DNA of 64,000 nucleotides, taken from Glycomyces sp. NRRL B-16210 (GTDB lineage: Bacteria; Actinomycetota; Actinomycetes; Mycobacteriales; Micromonosporaceae). Made by a program: the position numbers and the translations under genes. The stretch lies in NCBI RefSeq assembly GCF_000719515.1, contig NZ_JOGR01000016.1, positions 1 through 64,000 of the forward strand, read 5' to 3'. The notes beneath the pieces are model-generated. The model ran no database searches. It was not told the origin of the DNA and was given only the letters and a program-made list of their open reading frames with translations. Shown here in pieces: positions 1-8,738 of this stretch; position 1 is the first letter of the stretch, and each line of letters begins with the position of its first letter.

Positions 1-26
1 GGGTGGGGGGGAGGGAGGGGGGAGGG
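1..26 (+). other. G-quadruplex-forming G-run
   Basis: The window opens with five runs of three or more G separated by single T or A bases, which fits the classical four-tract G-quadruplex pattern. It lies about 120 bp upstream of the dimethylarginine hydrolase start. The neighbouring gene on the left is outside the window, so its position relative to that gene is unknown. Confidence 0.6.
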
Positions 27-131
27 CCCCCGGGGCGCAAGGTCGCAACCTGGTCGACTCGGCCGAGGCGGTTTGATCACAATGGCGTGTGTCCCGGGCC
101 CGGGGGTAGCGGCGGACGCCCCCTGTATGCC

Positions 132-137
132 TACACT
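132..137 (+). promoter_or_regulatory. -10 box (TACACT) of a leaderless promoter
   Basis: TACACT matches the actinobacterial -10 consensus TANNNT and ends exactly 6 nt before the ATG at 144. Transcription would therefore begin at or next to the start codon. No Shine-Dalgarno sequence is visible before this ATG. Confidence 0.6.
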
Positions 138-143
138 CGCGCA

Positions 144-992
144 ATGGAGAAACACCGCTCTTCACCTGCGCAGGCGTCCGCCACCCGGTCGCCCGGCCGC
201 CGCACCTACCTCATGTGCCGCCCCGCCTATTACGCGGTCGAATACGCCATCAACCCATGGATGGACACCACCGCGCCCGTCGACGCCACCCTCGCCTGCG
301 CGCAGTGGGAAGAGCTGGCCGACGTCTACACCCGCCTCGGCCACGAAGTGCTCCGCATCGAGCCCGAGCCCGGCCTGCCCGACATGGTCTACGCCGCCAA
401 CGGCGCCTTCGTCGTCGACGGGATCGCCTACGGCGCGAGCTTCCGCTACCCCGAGCGCCGCCCCGAAGCCGACGCCCACGAGAAGTGGTACCGCAGCGCC
501 GGATGGACCGTCGCCAAGCCCGAGTTCATCAACGAAGGCGAAGGCGACTTCACCTACCTGCCCGGCCGCGAGCTCATCCTCGCCGGATGGGGATTTCGCA
601 CCGACGCCCGCGCCCACGCCGAGGCCGCCGACGTGTTCGGCCGCCAGGTCGTCTCGCTCCGCCTCGTCGACCCCCGCTACTACCACCTCGACACCGCGCT
701 CGCGCCCCTCGACGACGACCGCATCGCCTACTACCCCGAGGCCTTCGCCCCCGGCAGCCGCCTGCTCCTCGAACGGCTCTTCCCCGACGCGGTGATCGCC
801 GACGCTGAGGACGCCGCCGGATTCGGCCTCAACTTCGTCTCCGACGGCCGCAACGTCGTCATCAACGCCGAAGCCACCGGCATGGCAGCGAAGCTCGGCG
901 ACGCCGGATACGAGCCCGTCCCCGTCGACCTCTCCGAGCTCAAGAAGGGCGGCGGCTCGGTCAAGTGCTGCACCGCCGAACTGCGTCGCTGA
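144..992 (+). CDS. ddaH: N(G),N(G)-dimethylarginine dimethylaminohydrolase
   Basis: A 282-residue enzyme of the amidinotransferase/DDAH superfamily, which hydrolyses methylated arginines to citrulline and methylamines in the cytoplasm. The catalytic Cys is probably C275 in GGGSVKCC at the C-terminus. The His is H181 in YYHLDTA, and acidic residues lie near EGEGDF (131-136). The family's opening motif RTYLMCRPAYYAVEYAINPW is complete from residue 20. ATG 144 was chosen because it keeps this motif and has a -10 box 6 nt upstream. The open frame extends further upstream, but that part is low-complexity and not DDAH-like. A strong hairpin terminator follows, so the gene is probably monocistronic. 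An amidinotransferase-type relative cannot be excluded. Confidence 0.88.
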   Translation: MEKHRSSPAQASATRSPGRRTYLMCRPAYYAVEYAINPWMDTTAPVDATLACAQWEELADVYTRLGHEVLRIEPEPGLPDMVYAANGAFVVDGIAYGASFRYPERRPEADAHEKWYRSAGWTVAKPEFINEGEGDFTYLPGRELILAGWGFRTDARAHAEAADVFGRQVVSLRLVDPRYYHLDTALAPLDDDRIAYYPEAFAPGSRLLLERLFPDAVIADAEDAAGFGLNFVSDGRNVVINAEATGMAAKLGDAGYEPVPVDLSELKKGGGSVKCCTAELRR

Positions 993-1026
993 CGCGGCGC
1001 CGGTGATCGCACCAACGTGACATGCG

Positions 1027-1067
1027 AGTGGGCGGGTGCTCCAGCAATGCTGGAGCACCCGCCCACT
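1027..1067. terminator. Strong intrinsic terminator hairpin
   Basis: A perfect 18-bp stem (AGTGGGCGGGTGCTCCAG and its complement) closes a 5-nt loop, followed by TTCTT. It lies 35 nt after the ddaH stop and about 120 nt from the end of the convergent gene at 1190. It probably terminates from both sides. Confidence 0.85.
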
Positions 1068-1189
1068 TTCTTCATCGACCGCGGCCCGCCGCAGGAACGG
1101 GACCGGTCTCGGACATCTGCCCGGATCGCGGGCCGGACGCCGCACGGCTCGCTTCAGTCGCCGGGCCCCACCAAGGCCCGGCGCCACCG

Positions 1190-2017
1190 CTAGACGATGG
1201 CCAGCGCGGTGTCGAGGTCCGTCGGCTGCGGTGCGAGGTGGCGCGGCCTCGTCGCGTGCCGGGGCGGGTTCTGCGCCTGCGCCAGCGCGGCGTGGGCTTC
1301 GATTCGGGTTTCGGTCTTGGGTTCGGCGCCGGGCTCGGCCTGGGGGGCCGTCTGCGCATCGGTCTGGGGTTCGACGGCCGCGTGGCGCGCCGGGGCCGCG
1401 TGCCTCGGCGCGGGCATCGGGCTCGCCGGGTGCTTTCCCGCCTCGGAGAACACCGCGTCGGCCATCGGCGCCGGGAGGATCGGGAACACCGCGCTCGCGG
1501 CGTCGACGGCGTTCGGGACCAGCGCCGGGTGCGGCGGCCGGACCGTGCGGGGCGCGTTCGCGGGCCGCGCGATCGCCTTCGGGCGGTGGAACGCCCGCGC
1601 CAGCAGCGCGTCGATCCGCCACACCCGCTTGGCGTGGCTCGCGGGGAGCCAGAAGTGCCAGCGGTGCGGGTCGGTCGCGCCCGGCCCTTCCATCACGGTG
1701 AAGTTCAGTTCGACGCCGGGTCCGGCCGGGTCGGCCGACCAGCGGAGGTTCTCGACGGCCGACACGGGCGCGTCCAGGCACAGGCGCACGCGCCCGAGCA
1801 GTCGGGACTGGCGGGTGACGACGATCCGCTCGCCGGTGAGCATGAGGACGTGGTCGCCGCTGCCGAGGCCGTCGGAGCCGACGCACCGGCCCAGGAGCGA
1901 CACCTGGTCGCCCGGTCGGACGTTGCGGCGCAGGAGTGGAACGTGCCGCGACAGTGCGGTCGTGGTGAGTCCGGCTTCGGCCGAACAGGCGAGCATGGTG
2001 CGTGAGAAAGGATCCAT
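1190..2017 (-). CDS. Hypothetical protein with PH-like N-terminal region
   Basis: The 275-residue product is not assigned to a family with confidence. Residues 1-150 form a compact, globular-looking region rich in beta-strand patterns (HVLMLTGERIVVTR, GRVRLCLDAPVSAVENLRW) that resembles bacterial PH-like domains reading out 'ligand plus beta-barrel' folds. From about residue 150 the chain becomes Pro/Ala/Glu-rich and probably disordered, with no membrane segment. ATG 2017 is preferred over the in-frame GTG at 2032 because AGGTGGGG sits 9 nt before ATG 2017 and would overlap the GTG. It runs convergently with ddaH, and the next gene upstream is another unknown on the same strand. Function is unknown. 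Confidence 0.6.
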   Translation of the reverse strand: MDPFSRTMLACSAEAGLTTTALSRHVPLLRRNVRPGDQVSLLGRCVGSDGLGSGDHVLMLTGERIVVTRQSRLLGRVRLCLDAPVSAVENLRWSADPAGPGVELNFTVMEGPGATDPHRWHFWLPASHAKRVWRIDALLARAFHRPKAIARPANAPRTVRPPHPALVPNAVDAASAVFPILPAPMADAVFSEAGKHPASPMPAPRHAAPARHAAVEPQTDAQTAPQAEPGAEPKTETRIEAHAALAQAQNPPRHATRPRHLAPQPTDLDTALAIV

Positions 2018-2237
2018 TAGCTTGTACCCCACCTAAATCCGTGTGCGTTTGTCGCTCAGCGACGCGCTCTCGAAATGGCTAACGGCAATCCGCATGTGCA
2101 AGTTACGGCTTCGGCGTGTCCTTCCCCACAACTCACTCCTTCGTGCGAGTCTTCTCGGAAATGGTCCTCGCGTTGGGGTATCCGAAACTCGCGGTAAACG
2201 GGGCAAGCCCGGGGCCCTGGGGGTGGCCCGAAGCGGG

Positions 2238-2948
2238 TCAGTCGAGTCGGTTCGGCTCGGCGTCCTCGGGCTCTTCGTGCAGGTCACGGCCCTCGTCTTG
2301 GGTCCGGTCGCGGTCCTGGCCCTCGTGGTCGCCGTTCCAGTCGCGGCCCCACACGCCGTCCCAACCGTTCCAGCCGTCCCAGGCCCAGTCGTCGTTCCAG
2401 CCGCCGGGCCAATCGCCGTCCCAGCCGTGCTCCCAGCCGCCTTCCGGACTCTCGGCGTCCTCCCCGGGGTCGCACTCGGTCTCGGGATCGGGTTCCTCGA
2501 CCGGCACCAGCTTCGGCGGCTCGGCCGACTCGACCGGGGCGCTCTCCTCGACGCGGTCGTGCTTCTCCACCGGAACCAGCTCCACCGGGGGTTCGACCGG
2601 GTCGGGCCTGCGCTCCGCCTCGGTCTCCGGCTCGCCTTCGGGCTCGACCGGGAACTCCAGGTCGTCCGGGCTGCCCAGGTCGATCTCGCCGCCCGTCCGC
2701 CCGTCGCCGCCCTCGGTCCCGTCCTCGCCTCCGGCCGGGTCGCCGCCGGGCGGCTCCTCGGCCTCGATGACGACCGTCCCGGAGTCGAAGGCGAGCGCCT
2801 CCCCGGCCTCCTCGCCCTCATAGAGCCCCATGGCGAAGGTCCACCCGACCATCCCGAAGGACGCGACGGTTCCCGCGCTCACCCCCACCAGGGCGAGCCA
2901 CATCCCCACCGGCCAGCGTCCGCCCTGGTCGCTGCCTCTGCCGCGCAC
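2238..2948 (-). CDS. Single-pass membrane protein with acidic linker and Trp/Gly/Asp-rich tail
   Basis: The 236-residue product is not recognised. After a short basic N-terminus, one hydrophobic segment (residues about 15-41, WLALVGVSAGTVASFGMVGW) should anchor it. A long Glu/Pro/Asp-rich linker follows, then a tail (about 168-205) in which WDG, WNG, WDGDW and WGRDW motifs recur every 4-8 residues. Such regular Trp/Gly/Asp composition suggests a repetitive, surface-exposed, possibly carbohydrate-interacting tail, but that is inference. GTG 2948 has an excellent ribosome binding site (AAGGAG, 6 nt spacing), which supports this strand and start. It is divergent from the dehydrogenase operon. 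About 205 bp downstream, between this gene and 2017, nothing was recognised. Confidence 0.55.
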   Translation of the reverse strand: MRGRGSDQGGRWPVGMWLALVGVSAGTVASFGMVGWTFAMGLYEGEEAGEALAFDSGTVVIEAEEPPGGDPAGGEDGTEGGDGRTGGEIDLGSPDDLEFPVEPEGEPETEAERRPDPVEPPVELVPVEKHDRVEESAPVESAEPPKLVPVEEPDPETECDPGEDAESPEGGWEHGWDGDWPGGWNDDWAWDGWNGWDGVWGRDWNGDHEGQDRDRTQDEGRDLHEEPEDAEPNRLD

Positions 2949-3141
2949 CGCGCGCTCCTTCCCACCACCCCCGTGCGACGAAACGGCCGTTCAGGACCGA
3001 TGATGACGGAGGCTCAGCCGGTATCGGCTACTGAGTGTCAGACTTCAGCCCCGAATAGTAATCGGGTACCCGGTGTGACGCGCACCGCCCAGGGCTTTGG
3101 GATGCTTGGATATACCGGAATACGAATATGAGGAGGCAATC

Positions 3142-4296
3142 ATGGGCGACCAACAGCGTCCTGCCAGGAAGACGGCCAAGAACCGTCCGAAACCCGCCTC
3201 AGCGAACGAACCAGAGTTCGTGCAACTGCTGACCCCCGAGGGCCGGCGCGTCAACCGTCCCGACTACGACCTCACCCTGACCGACGAGGAGTACCGCGGC
3301 CTCTACCGCGACCTCGTCGTCACCCGCGAGCTGGACGCCCAGGGCACCGCCCTGCAACGCCAGGGCCAGCTCGGCCTGTGGCCGAGCCTCCTCGGCCAGG
3401 AGGCCGCGCAGGTCGGCTCCGGCCGGGCCCTCAAGTCCCAGGACACCGTCTTCCCGGCCTACCGGGAGCTCGGCGTCCAGTGGTGCCGCGGTATCGACCT
3501 GATCTCGTCGTTCGCGCTCTTCCGCGGGACCGACCTCGGCGGGCGCGACGTGGCCGCCGACCGCTTCAACATGTACGCGATCGTCATCGCCTCCCAGACC
3601 CTCCACGCCGCCGGCTACGCCATGGGCGTGGCCATGGACGGCGCGGTCGGCGGCGAGGACGGCGAGGCCGTGGTCGTCTACCACGGCGACGGCGCGACCA
3701 GCGAGGGCGACTTCAACGAGGCCCTCATCTGGGCCGGGGTGTTCAATGCCCCGCTCGTGCTGTTCTGCCAGAACAACCAGTACGCGATCTCCGAGACCAA
3801 CGCCCGCCAGTTCCGGCTCCCGCCGTACCGGCGCGCCGAGGGCTTCGGCGTGCCGGGCGTGCTCGTGGACGGCAACGACGTCCTCGCGACCTACGCGGTC
3901 ACGCAGGCCGCGCTCGACCGCGCCCGCCGCGGCGAGGGCCCGAGCCTGGTCGAGGCCTACACCTACCGGATGCAGCCGCACACCACCTCCGACGACGCCA
4001 CCCGCTACCGCGACGAGGCCGAGCTGGACTTCTGGCGCGCGAAGGACCCGATCGTCCGCTACCGCAAGTGGCTGACGAACGAGAAGCTCGCCGACGAGGC
4101 CTACTTCGCGGGCGTCGACACCGAGGCGGGCGAGCTCGTCCGCGAGCTGCGCGCCAGGGTCATGGCCCTGACCGACCCGGAGGTGACCGAGATGTTCGAC
4201 AACGTGTACGCCCAGATGCCCCCCGGCATCGCGGCCCAGCGGGCGGAGGCCCTCGACTTCCAGGCCTCCCTCGAAGAGGGGAGCGAGGTCCGATGA
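3142..4296 (+). CDS. bkdA: Branched-chain 2-oxoacid dehydrogenase E1 component, alpha subunit
   Basis: A 384-residue thiamine-diphosphate-dependent E1-alpha subunit that decarboxylates 2-oxo acids and passes the acyl group to the E2 lipoyl arm. The ThDP-binding region shows YHGDGATSEGDFNEAL (about 174-189) and the NNQYAIS stretch, both hallmarks of PDH/BCKDH E1-alpha. AGGAGG lies 5 nt before ATG 3142, and the frame upstream of it is not conserved. It overlaps the E1-beta gene by ATGA. Actinobacteria normally use a one-chain AceE for pyruvate, while three-gene E1-alpha/E1-beta/E2 sets usually act on branched 2-oxo acids, so the branched-chain assignment is inferred. Annotation as PdhA is the alternative. 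Confidence 0.88.
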   Translation: MGDQQRPARKTAKNRPKPASANEPEFVQLLTPEGRRVNRPDYDLTLTDEEYRGLYRDLVVTRELDAQGTALQRQGQLGLWPSLLGQEAAQVGSGRALKSQDTVFPAYRELGVQWCRGIDLISSFALFRGTDLGGRDVAADRFNMYAIVIASQTLHAAGYAMGVAMDGAVGGEDGEAVVVYHGDGATSEGDFNEALIWAGVFNAPLVLFCQNNQYAISETNARQFRLPPYRRAEGFGVPGVLVDGNDVLATYAVTQAALDRARRGEGPSLVEAYTYRMQPHTTSDDATRYRDEAELDFWRAKDPIVRYRKWLTNEKLADEAYFAGVDTEAGELVRELRARVMALTDPEVTEMFDNVYAQMPPGIAAQRAEALDFQASLEEGSEVR

Positions 4297-5267
4297 CGAC
4301 GATGACCATGGTGAAAGCCCTCAACGAAGGTCTGCGCCGAGTACTCGAGGACCAGCCGAAGTCGCTGGTCATGGGCGAGGACGTGGGCCGCCTCGGCGGC
4401 GTCTTCCGCGTCACCGACGGCCTCCAGAAGGACTTCGGCGCCGACCGCATCATCGACACCCCCCTGGCGGAATCGGGGATCATCGGCACCGCGATCGGCC
4501 TGGCCATGCGCGGCTACCGGCCGATCTGCGAGATCCAGTTCGACGGCTTCGTCTACCCCGCCTTCGACCAGCTGGTCTCCCAGCTCGCGAAGATCCCCAA
4601 CCGCTCCGGCGGGCGCGTGCGCCTGCCGGTGGTCGTGCGCATCCCCTACGGCGGTGGCATCGGCGCGATCGAGCACCACTCCGAATCGCCTGAGGCGTAC
4701 TTCGCGCACACGGCCGGCCTCAAGGTCGTGACCTGTTCGAACCCGGCCGACGCCTACTGGATGATCCAGCAGGCCGCCGCCGGGGACGACCCGGTGATCT
4801 TCTTCGAACCCAAGCGCCGCTACCACGCCAAGGGCGAGGTCGCGACCGACGCGGCCGCGCTGGACCTGTTCAGCGCCCGCACCGTCCGCGAGGGCCGCAC
4901 CGCGACCCTCATCTCCTATGGACCCACCGTGGACGTGGCGGAGAACGCCGCCGCCGCGGCGGCCGAGGAGGGCCTGGACCTCGAGGTCGTGGACCTGCGC
5001 TCGCTCTCCCCGATCGACTGGGAGCCGCTGTTCGCGTCGGTCCGCAAGACCGGCCGCGCCCTCGTCGTCCACGAGGCCCCCGGCAACGTGGGGATCGGCG
5101 CCGAGATCGCCGCCCGCCTCACCGAGGAGTGCTTCTACTCCCTGGAGGCCCCCGTGCTGCGGGTGACCGGCTACGACGTGCCTTACCCGGCGAGCCGCCT
5201 CGAAGACGACTACCTTCCGAACCTGGACCGGGTGCTCGACGCCGTCGACCGGTCGCTGGAGTACTGA
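4293..5267 (+). CDS. bkdB: Branched-chain 2-oxoacid dehydrogenase E1 component, beta subunit
   Basis: The 324-residue E1-beta subunit completes the ThDP site with the alpha subunit. Visible signatures are MGEDVGRLGGVF (about 27-38), the TPLAESGIIGTAIG stretch, EIQFDGFVYPAFDQL, and EHHSESPEAYFAHTAGLKVV, all typical of PDH/BCKDH beta chains. The C-terminal half has the transketolase-C pattern (VVDLRSLSPID, HEAPGNVGIGAEIAA). It starts within the alpha stop codon (ATGA overlap), which implies translational coupling and equal expression. The E2 gene begins 10 bp after it. Full length for the family. Confidence 0.9.
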   Translation: MTTMTMVKALNEGLRRVLEDQPKSLVMGEDVGRLGGVFRVTDGLQKDFGADRIIDTPLAESGIIGTAIGLAMRGYRPICEIQFDGFVYPAFDQLVSQLAKIPNRSGGRVRLPVVVRIPYGGGIGAIEHHSESPEAYFAHTAGLKVVTCSNPADAYWMIQQAAAGDDPVIFFEPKRRYHAKGEVATDAAALDLFSARTVREGRTATLISYGPTVDVAENAAAAAAEEGLDLEVVDLRSLSPIDWEPLFASVRKTGRALVVHEAPGNVGIGAEIAARLTEECFYSLEAPVLRVTGYDVPYPASRLEDDYLPNLDRVLDAVDRSLEY

Positions 5268-5277
5268 GGAGCGGGAC

Positions 5278-6624
5278 ATGGGTCAGAAAATCACGTTCAA
5301 CCTGCCCGACCTCGGTGAAGGACTCACCGAGGGCGAAGTCGCCGCCTGGCTCGTGGAGCCGGGCGGCTCGGTCGTGCTCAACCAGCCGTTCGTGGAGGTC
5401 GAGACCGCCAAGGCGCTCGTCGAGGTGCCCAGCCCTTACGACGGGGTGCTAGCCGAGCACCACGCGAAGGCCGGGGAGACCGTCGACGTCGGCTCGCCCC
5501 TGGCGAGCTTCGAGGTCGAAGGGGCCGAGGCCCCCGCGCCGCAGAAGGAGGAGAAGCGCACCCCGAACCTCGTCGGGTACGGCGCCCGCGAGGCCGGCTC
5601 CAAACGGCGCAAGCGCCGCCCCGGACCTGAGTCGCCGGTCGCTCCGGCGCCGGTGGTCGAGGCGCCGCCGGCCCCGGTCGCGGCCCCCGCGCCGCCGCCC
5701 CCGGTCCCGGTCCCGGCGGCCCCCGCCGCCGGACCGAACCTCGGCGGGCCCACGCTCGCCAAGCCCCCGGTCCGCAAGCTCGCCAAGGACCTCGGCATCG
5801 ACCTCGCCGCGGTCACCCCGACCGGCCCGCACGGGACGGTCTCGCGCGCCGACCTGGAGGCGTTCTCGCAGGCCCTCGCGAGCCCCGGTGCCACCGCGCC
5901 CGAGCGAGAACGGCCCTCCGGCGAGGACGAGCGCATCCCGATCAAGGGGGTGCGCAAGCTGACCGCGCAGAACATGGTGGCCTCGGCGTTCACCGCCCCG
6001 CACGTCACGGTGTTCCTCACCTGCGACGTGACCGAGATGATGGACACCGTCAAGGCCTTCAAGGCCCGCAAGGAGTTCGCCGAGGTCAAGGTCTCGCCGC
6101 TGCTGTTCGTGGCCAAGGCGGTCCTGCTGGCCGCCCGCCGCCACCCGATGATCAACGCCCGGTGGGACGAGGCCGCCCAGGAGATCGTCGTCAAGCACGA
6201 CGTGAACCTCGGCATCGCCGCCGCCACCCCCCGCGGCCTGGTCGTCCCGAACATCAAGGCCGCCCAGGAGCTGAGCCTGCTCGGACTGGCCGAGGCGCTC
6301 GGCGCCCTCGCCCGCACCGCACGGGAGGGGAGGACCCCGCCGTCCGACATGACCGGCGGGACCATCTCGATCAGCAACGTCGGCGTCTTCGGCGTCGACA
6401 CGGGCACGCCCATCCTCCCTCCGGGGGAATCGGCGATCCTCGTGTTCGGCGCCGTCCGCCCGCAGCCGTGGGTGCACGAGGGCGAGATCGCCGTCCGCCA
6501 GGTGACCACGCTCGGACTGTCGTTCGACCACCGGCTCATCGACGGGGAACTCGGCTCGCAGTTCCTCGCCGACGTGGGCGCATTCCTGCAACACCCTGGG
6601 GAAACACTGCTCGCCTGGACGTGA
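5278..6624 (+). CDS. bkdC: Dihydrolipoamide acyltransferase (E2) of the 2-oxoacid dehydrogenase complex
   Basis: The 448-residue E2 core transfers acyl groups from lipoamide to CoA. In order: one lipoyl domain (about 1-80) with the lipoylated lysine K45 in VETAKALVEV; a long Pro/Ala hinge (about 115-155); a peripheral subunit-binding domain (about 160-198, VRKLAKDLGIDL ... GPHGTVSRADLE); and a catalytic domain ending in SFDHRLIDGE, whose His418 and Asp422 form the HxxxDG active site. The ribosome site AGGAG is 6 nt before the ATG and the gene follows E1-beta by 10 bp. No E3 (dihydrolipoamide dehydrogenase) gene is nearby, so the complex must borrow one. A long hairpin terminator ends the operon. 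Confidence 0.9.
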   Translation: MGQKITFNLPDLGEGLTEGEVAAWLVEPGGSVVLNQPFVEVETAKALVEVPSPYDGVLAEHHAKAGETVDVGSPLASFEVEGAEAPAPQKEEKRTPNLVGYGAREAGSKRRKRRPGPESPVAPAPVVEAPPAPVAAPAPPPPVPVPAAPAAGPNLGGPTLAKPPVRKLAKDLGIDLAAVTPTGPHGTVSRADLEAFSQALASPGATAPERERPSGEDERIPIKGVRKLTAQNMVASAFTAPHVTVFLTCDVTEMMDTVKAFKARKEFAEVKVSPLLFVAKAVLLAARRHPMINARWDEAAQEIVVKHDVNLGIAAATPRGLVVPNIKAAQELSLLGLAEALGALARTAREGRTPPSDMTGGTISISNVGVFGVDTGTPILPPGESAILVFGAVRPQPWVHEGEIAVRQVTTLGLSFDHRLIDGELGSQFLADVGAFLQHPGETLLAWT

Positions 6625-6856
6625 TCGAGAGCACCGACGATTCGTTGGCAGATCTCAGTATTCGGTGTTGTAATTGAGGCACGGAAACGACGAGGAAACA
6701 TGACATCGAAGTTTCCGACCGTCTCGACCTCGGCGAAACCGGTGATCCACCGGCCTCCCGGGCACTGAGACCGCGAACTTCATCTCCTCCATGCGGTGTG
6801 GCGGACAGCGCCGAGTCCACACACCGCGGAGACCCTCTCCAGGGGGTTCTCACACC

Positions 6857-6914
6857 GGCCGGGTGCCGCGATTGCCATGAGGGGTGGGCAACCGCTGGCA
6901 CCCGGCCTTTCTCT
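6857..6914 (+). terminator. Long intrinsic terminator after the E2 gene; only features seen in 6625-7092 with the promoter below
   Basis: Arms of 20-21 nt (GGCCGGGTGCC outer, GCGATTGCC/GGCAACCGC inner, one mismatch and one bulge) close a 10-nt loop, and the 3' side runs directly into TTTCTCT. This is the best-formed classical terminator in the first 10 kb. It lies 230 nt after the E2 stop. The intervening sequence holds no convincing gene. Confidence 0.8.
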
Positions 6915-7028
6915 ATGCCCGGATCCGCCCGAGGCGACCGCGGGCGCGGCGCTTTCCCGCCGCCCTCCCCACCGCCGGATTCGCCGCTCCGTTTTAACCC
7001 TGTCGAGTGAGCGTGAGCGCCGCTGCGG

Positions 7029-7066
7029 TAGCGTGTGACCCGTCTGGCGTGCCCCCAAGACGCCAG
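7029..7066 (+). promoter_or_regulatory. -10 box (TAGCGT) and leader hairpin for the gene at 7093
   Basis: TAGCGT (7029-7034) fits TANNNT and would start transcription near 7041. The expected leader contains a 7-bp stem CTGGCGT (7044-7050) / ACGCCAG (7060-7066) just upstream of the GAGGAG ribosome site. The hairpin could protect the 5' end or tune translation. No -35 hexamer is obvious. Confidence 0.4.
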
Positions 7067-7092
7067 GCCGGAAGCAGCATTGAGGAGCAGCC

Positions 7093-8556
7093 GTGACCTC
7101 CGAGCAAGGCAACCCGCCAGCTAAGGGCGAGGCCCCTGACGACCGAGAAGTCGACCGGGCCCCCGAGACCGACGCCGCCGCCGAGGCGGGTTCCGCCGAG
7201 AGCCCCGCCCCCGAGGCGGCGAGCGCGGACGAGAGCGCCGCCTCCCCGGAGGCCGCCGCGCCCGAGTCCGCTGCTCCCGAGACTCCCGTCGCCGACGCCG
7301 AACCGGCGCCCGCTCCCCAGGCCCCTGCCGCGGAAGCGGCCCCTGAGCCGGAAGCGCCCGCTGAGCCGCCGGTCGAGGACACCACTGCGAACACTGCTGA
7401 GGCCGCTCCGAGCTCCGAGGCCTTCGACGTCCCCGCCGAGCCCGAAGCGCCGGCCGCTCCCGCGGCTCCTCCGGTCGACGAGGGCACCGCGCAGTTCGCG
7501 CCGCCGTCGGCGACGCCCGGTTTCGACGTGCCGCCGGCCCCCGCCGCCGACACCGCGCCCGAGCCGCCCGCTCCCGCGGCCCCCGAGCAGGCGCCGCCCG
7601 CGGTCTTCGAGGCCCCGGCCCCCAGCGCCGAGAGCGCGCCCTCCGGCCCGCAGTTCGACGAGGACGGCACCCAGATCCTGCGTCTGGGCCCCTCGCAGCA
7701 GTCCTCGCCGCCGGCTCCCGACGTGAACGAGGAGCGCACCGAGGTCCTGCCGCCCCAGGGCATCTCGGGCTTCAACGCGCCCGCGCCCTACGGCACGCAG
7801 CCGCCCTCGCCAGCCCAGCCCTCGACGCAGCCGTCGCCGCCCGCCTCGGCCTGGCCCTCCCCGCCGCCGAACCCGCTCGTGAACCCCGGCGCGGTGCCCC
7901 CGCCGCCGGCCTCGCCGTACGCGCAGCCGCAGTCGGCGTACCAGTCGGCGCCGCCGACCGGGCAGCAGCCCTCGCCCGCGCCGCAGGCGCAGTCGGACGA
8001 CACCCAGAAGCTCATCATCGCCGCGCACAACCCGCACAGCGAGCCCCCGCCGACGCCGTACGCCGGGCCTTCCCAGCCGCCGCCGACCGGCCAGCAGCAG
8101 TACGGGCAGCAGCAGTACACGCAGCCGGGCACCGGCTTCCAGCCGACCGCGCCGCAGCTGCCCCCGCCGGCCCAGGGCGGCCGCAACAAGGCGCTCGTGC
8201 CGATCCTGGTGACGCTGGCGGTCCTCGTGGTCGCCGCGGCCGGCGTCGGCGCGTACTTCCTGTGGTTCTCCCCGCCCACGTTCGAGGCCGGCGGTTGCGT
8301 CACCAAGATCGGCAACGAGCAGGCCGAGGCGATCGACTGCGAGGACGCGGTCGACGGCGAGGACTACGAGATCGTCGACCAGGTCGACGACGGCAAGGAC
8401 TGCGGCGACGCGGGCCGCGAGACCCTCAAGACCGAGTCCGAGACCTACTGCCTGCGCCTGCTCGGCGCCGACGAGGACGCCGGGAACGAGGGCGCCGACG
8501 ACGGGGCCGATGACGAAGGCGCCGAAGAAGGCGAAGAAGCAACCGAAGACGAGTGA
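7093..8556 (+). CDS. Pro/Ala/Glu-rich anchored protein with small extracytoplasmic Cys domain
   Basis: The 487-residue product is not assigned to a family. About 360 N-terminal residues are Pro/Ala/Glu/Gln-rich and probably disordered, first acidic and then Gln/Tyr/Pro-rich (QQYGQQQYTQPG type). A single membrane segment follows (about 364-388, ALVPILVTLAVLVVAAAGVGAY), then an extracytoplasmic domain of about 95 residues with four Cys that could form two disulfides, and an Asp/Glu/Gly tail. GTG 7093 follows GAGGAG with 5-nt spacing. The same plan of disordered cytoplasmic N-terminus, one TM and small Cys domain recurs in the genes at 13257 and 23656, suggesting paralogous or convergent sensor/scaffold proteins. 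Function unknown. Confidence 0.65.
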   Translation: MTSEQGNPPAKGEAPDDREVDRAPETDAAAEAGSAESPAPEAASADESAASPEAAAPESAAPETPVADAEPAPAPQAPAAEAAPEPEAPAEPPVEDTTANTAEAAPSSEAFDVPAEPEAPAAPAAPPVDEGTAQFAPPSATPGFDVPPAPAADTAPEPPAPAAPEQAPPAVFEAPAPSAESAPSGPQFDEDGTQILRLGPSQQSSPPAPDVNEERTEVLPPQGISGFNAPAPYGTQPPSPAQPSTQPSPPASAWPSPPPNPLVNPGAVPPPPASPYAQPQSAYQSAPPTGQQPSPAPQAQSDDTQKLIIAAHNPHSEPPPTPYAGPSQPPPTGQQQYGQQQYTQPGTGFQPTAPQLPPPAQGGRNKALVPILVTLAVLVVAAAGVGAYFLWFSPPTFEAGGCVTKIGNEQAEAIDCEDAVDGEDYEIVDQVDDGKDCGDAGRETLKTESETYCLRLLGADEDAGNEGADDGADDEGAEEGEEATEDE

Positions 8557-8645
8557 CGAACCATCCCGAAGGCTGATAAATCACGATATATCCGGCCTTA
8601 AGGGACCCCTGGTTCAAAAATACCGCGCAGGTACGACAAGGCTTT

Positions 8646-8675
8646 CGGGGCCGACGGGCACGCCCGTCGGCCCCG
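8646..8675. terminator. GC hairpin between 8556 and 8739
   Basis: CGGGGCCGACGGGC and its exact complement are separated by 2 nt. It probably terminates the gene ending at 8556, before the leaderless promoter of the next gene. No T-run follows, which is usual for actinobacterial terminators. Confidence 0.65.
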
Positions 8676-8726
8676 GCCCGTAACGTGAGCGTCCTTCATC
8701 ACCGTGGGATCGGCCGCCGACCGCGC

Positions 8727-8732
8727 TAATCT
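8727..8732 (+). promoter_or_regulatory. -10 box (TAATCT) of a leaderless promoter
   Basis: TAATCT fits TANNNT and ends 6 nt before GTG 8739. There is no Shine-Dalgarno between box and start, so a leaderless transcript is expected. Confidence 0.6.
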
Positions 8733-8738
8733 CGTCCG

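Noticed and set aside
162..1886. 574-codon minus-strand frame across ddaH
   Set aside because: It is the shadow of high-GC codon use: the product is Arg/Gly/Ala-rich with no domain, and it overlaps ddaH, whose catalytic residues are clear.
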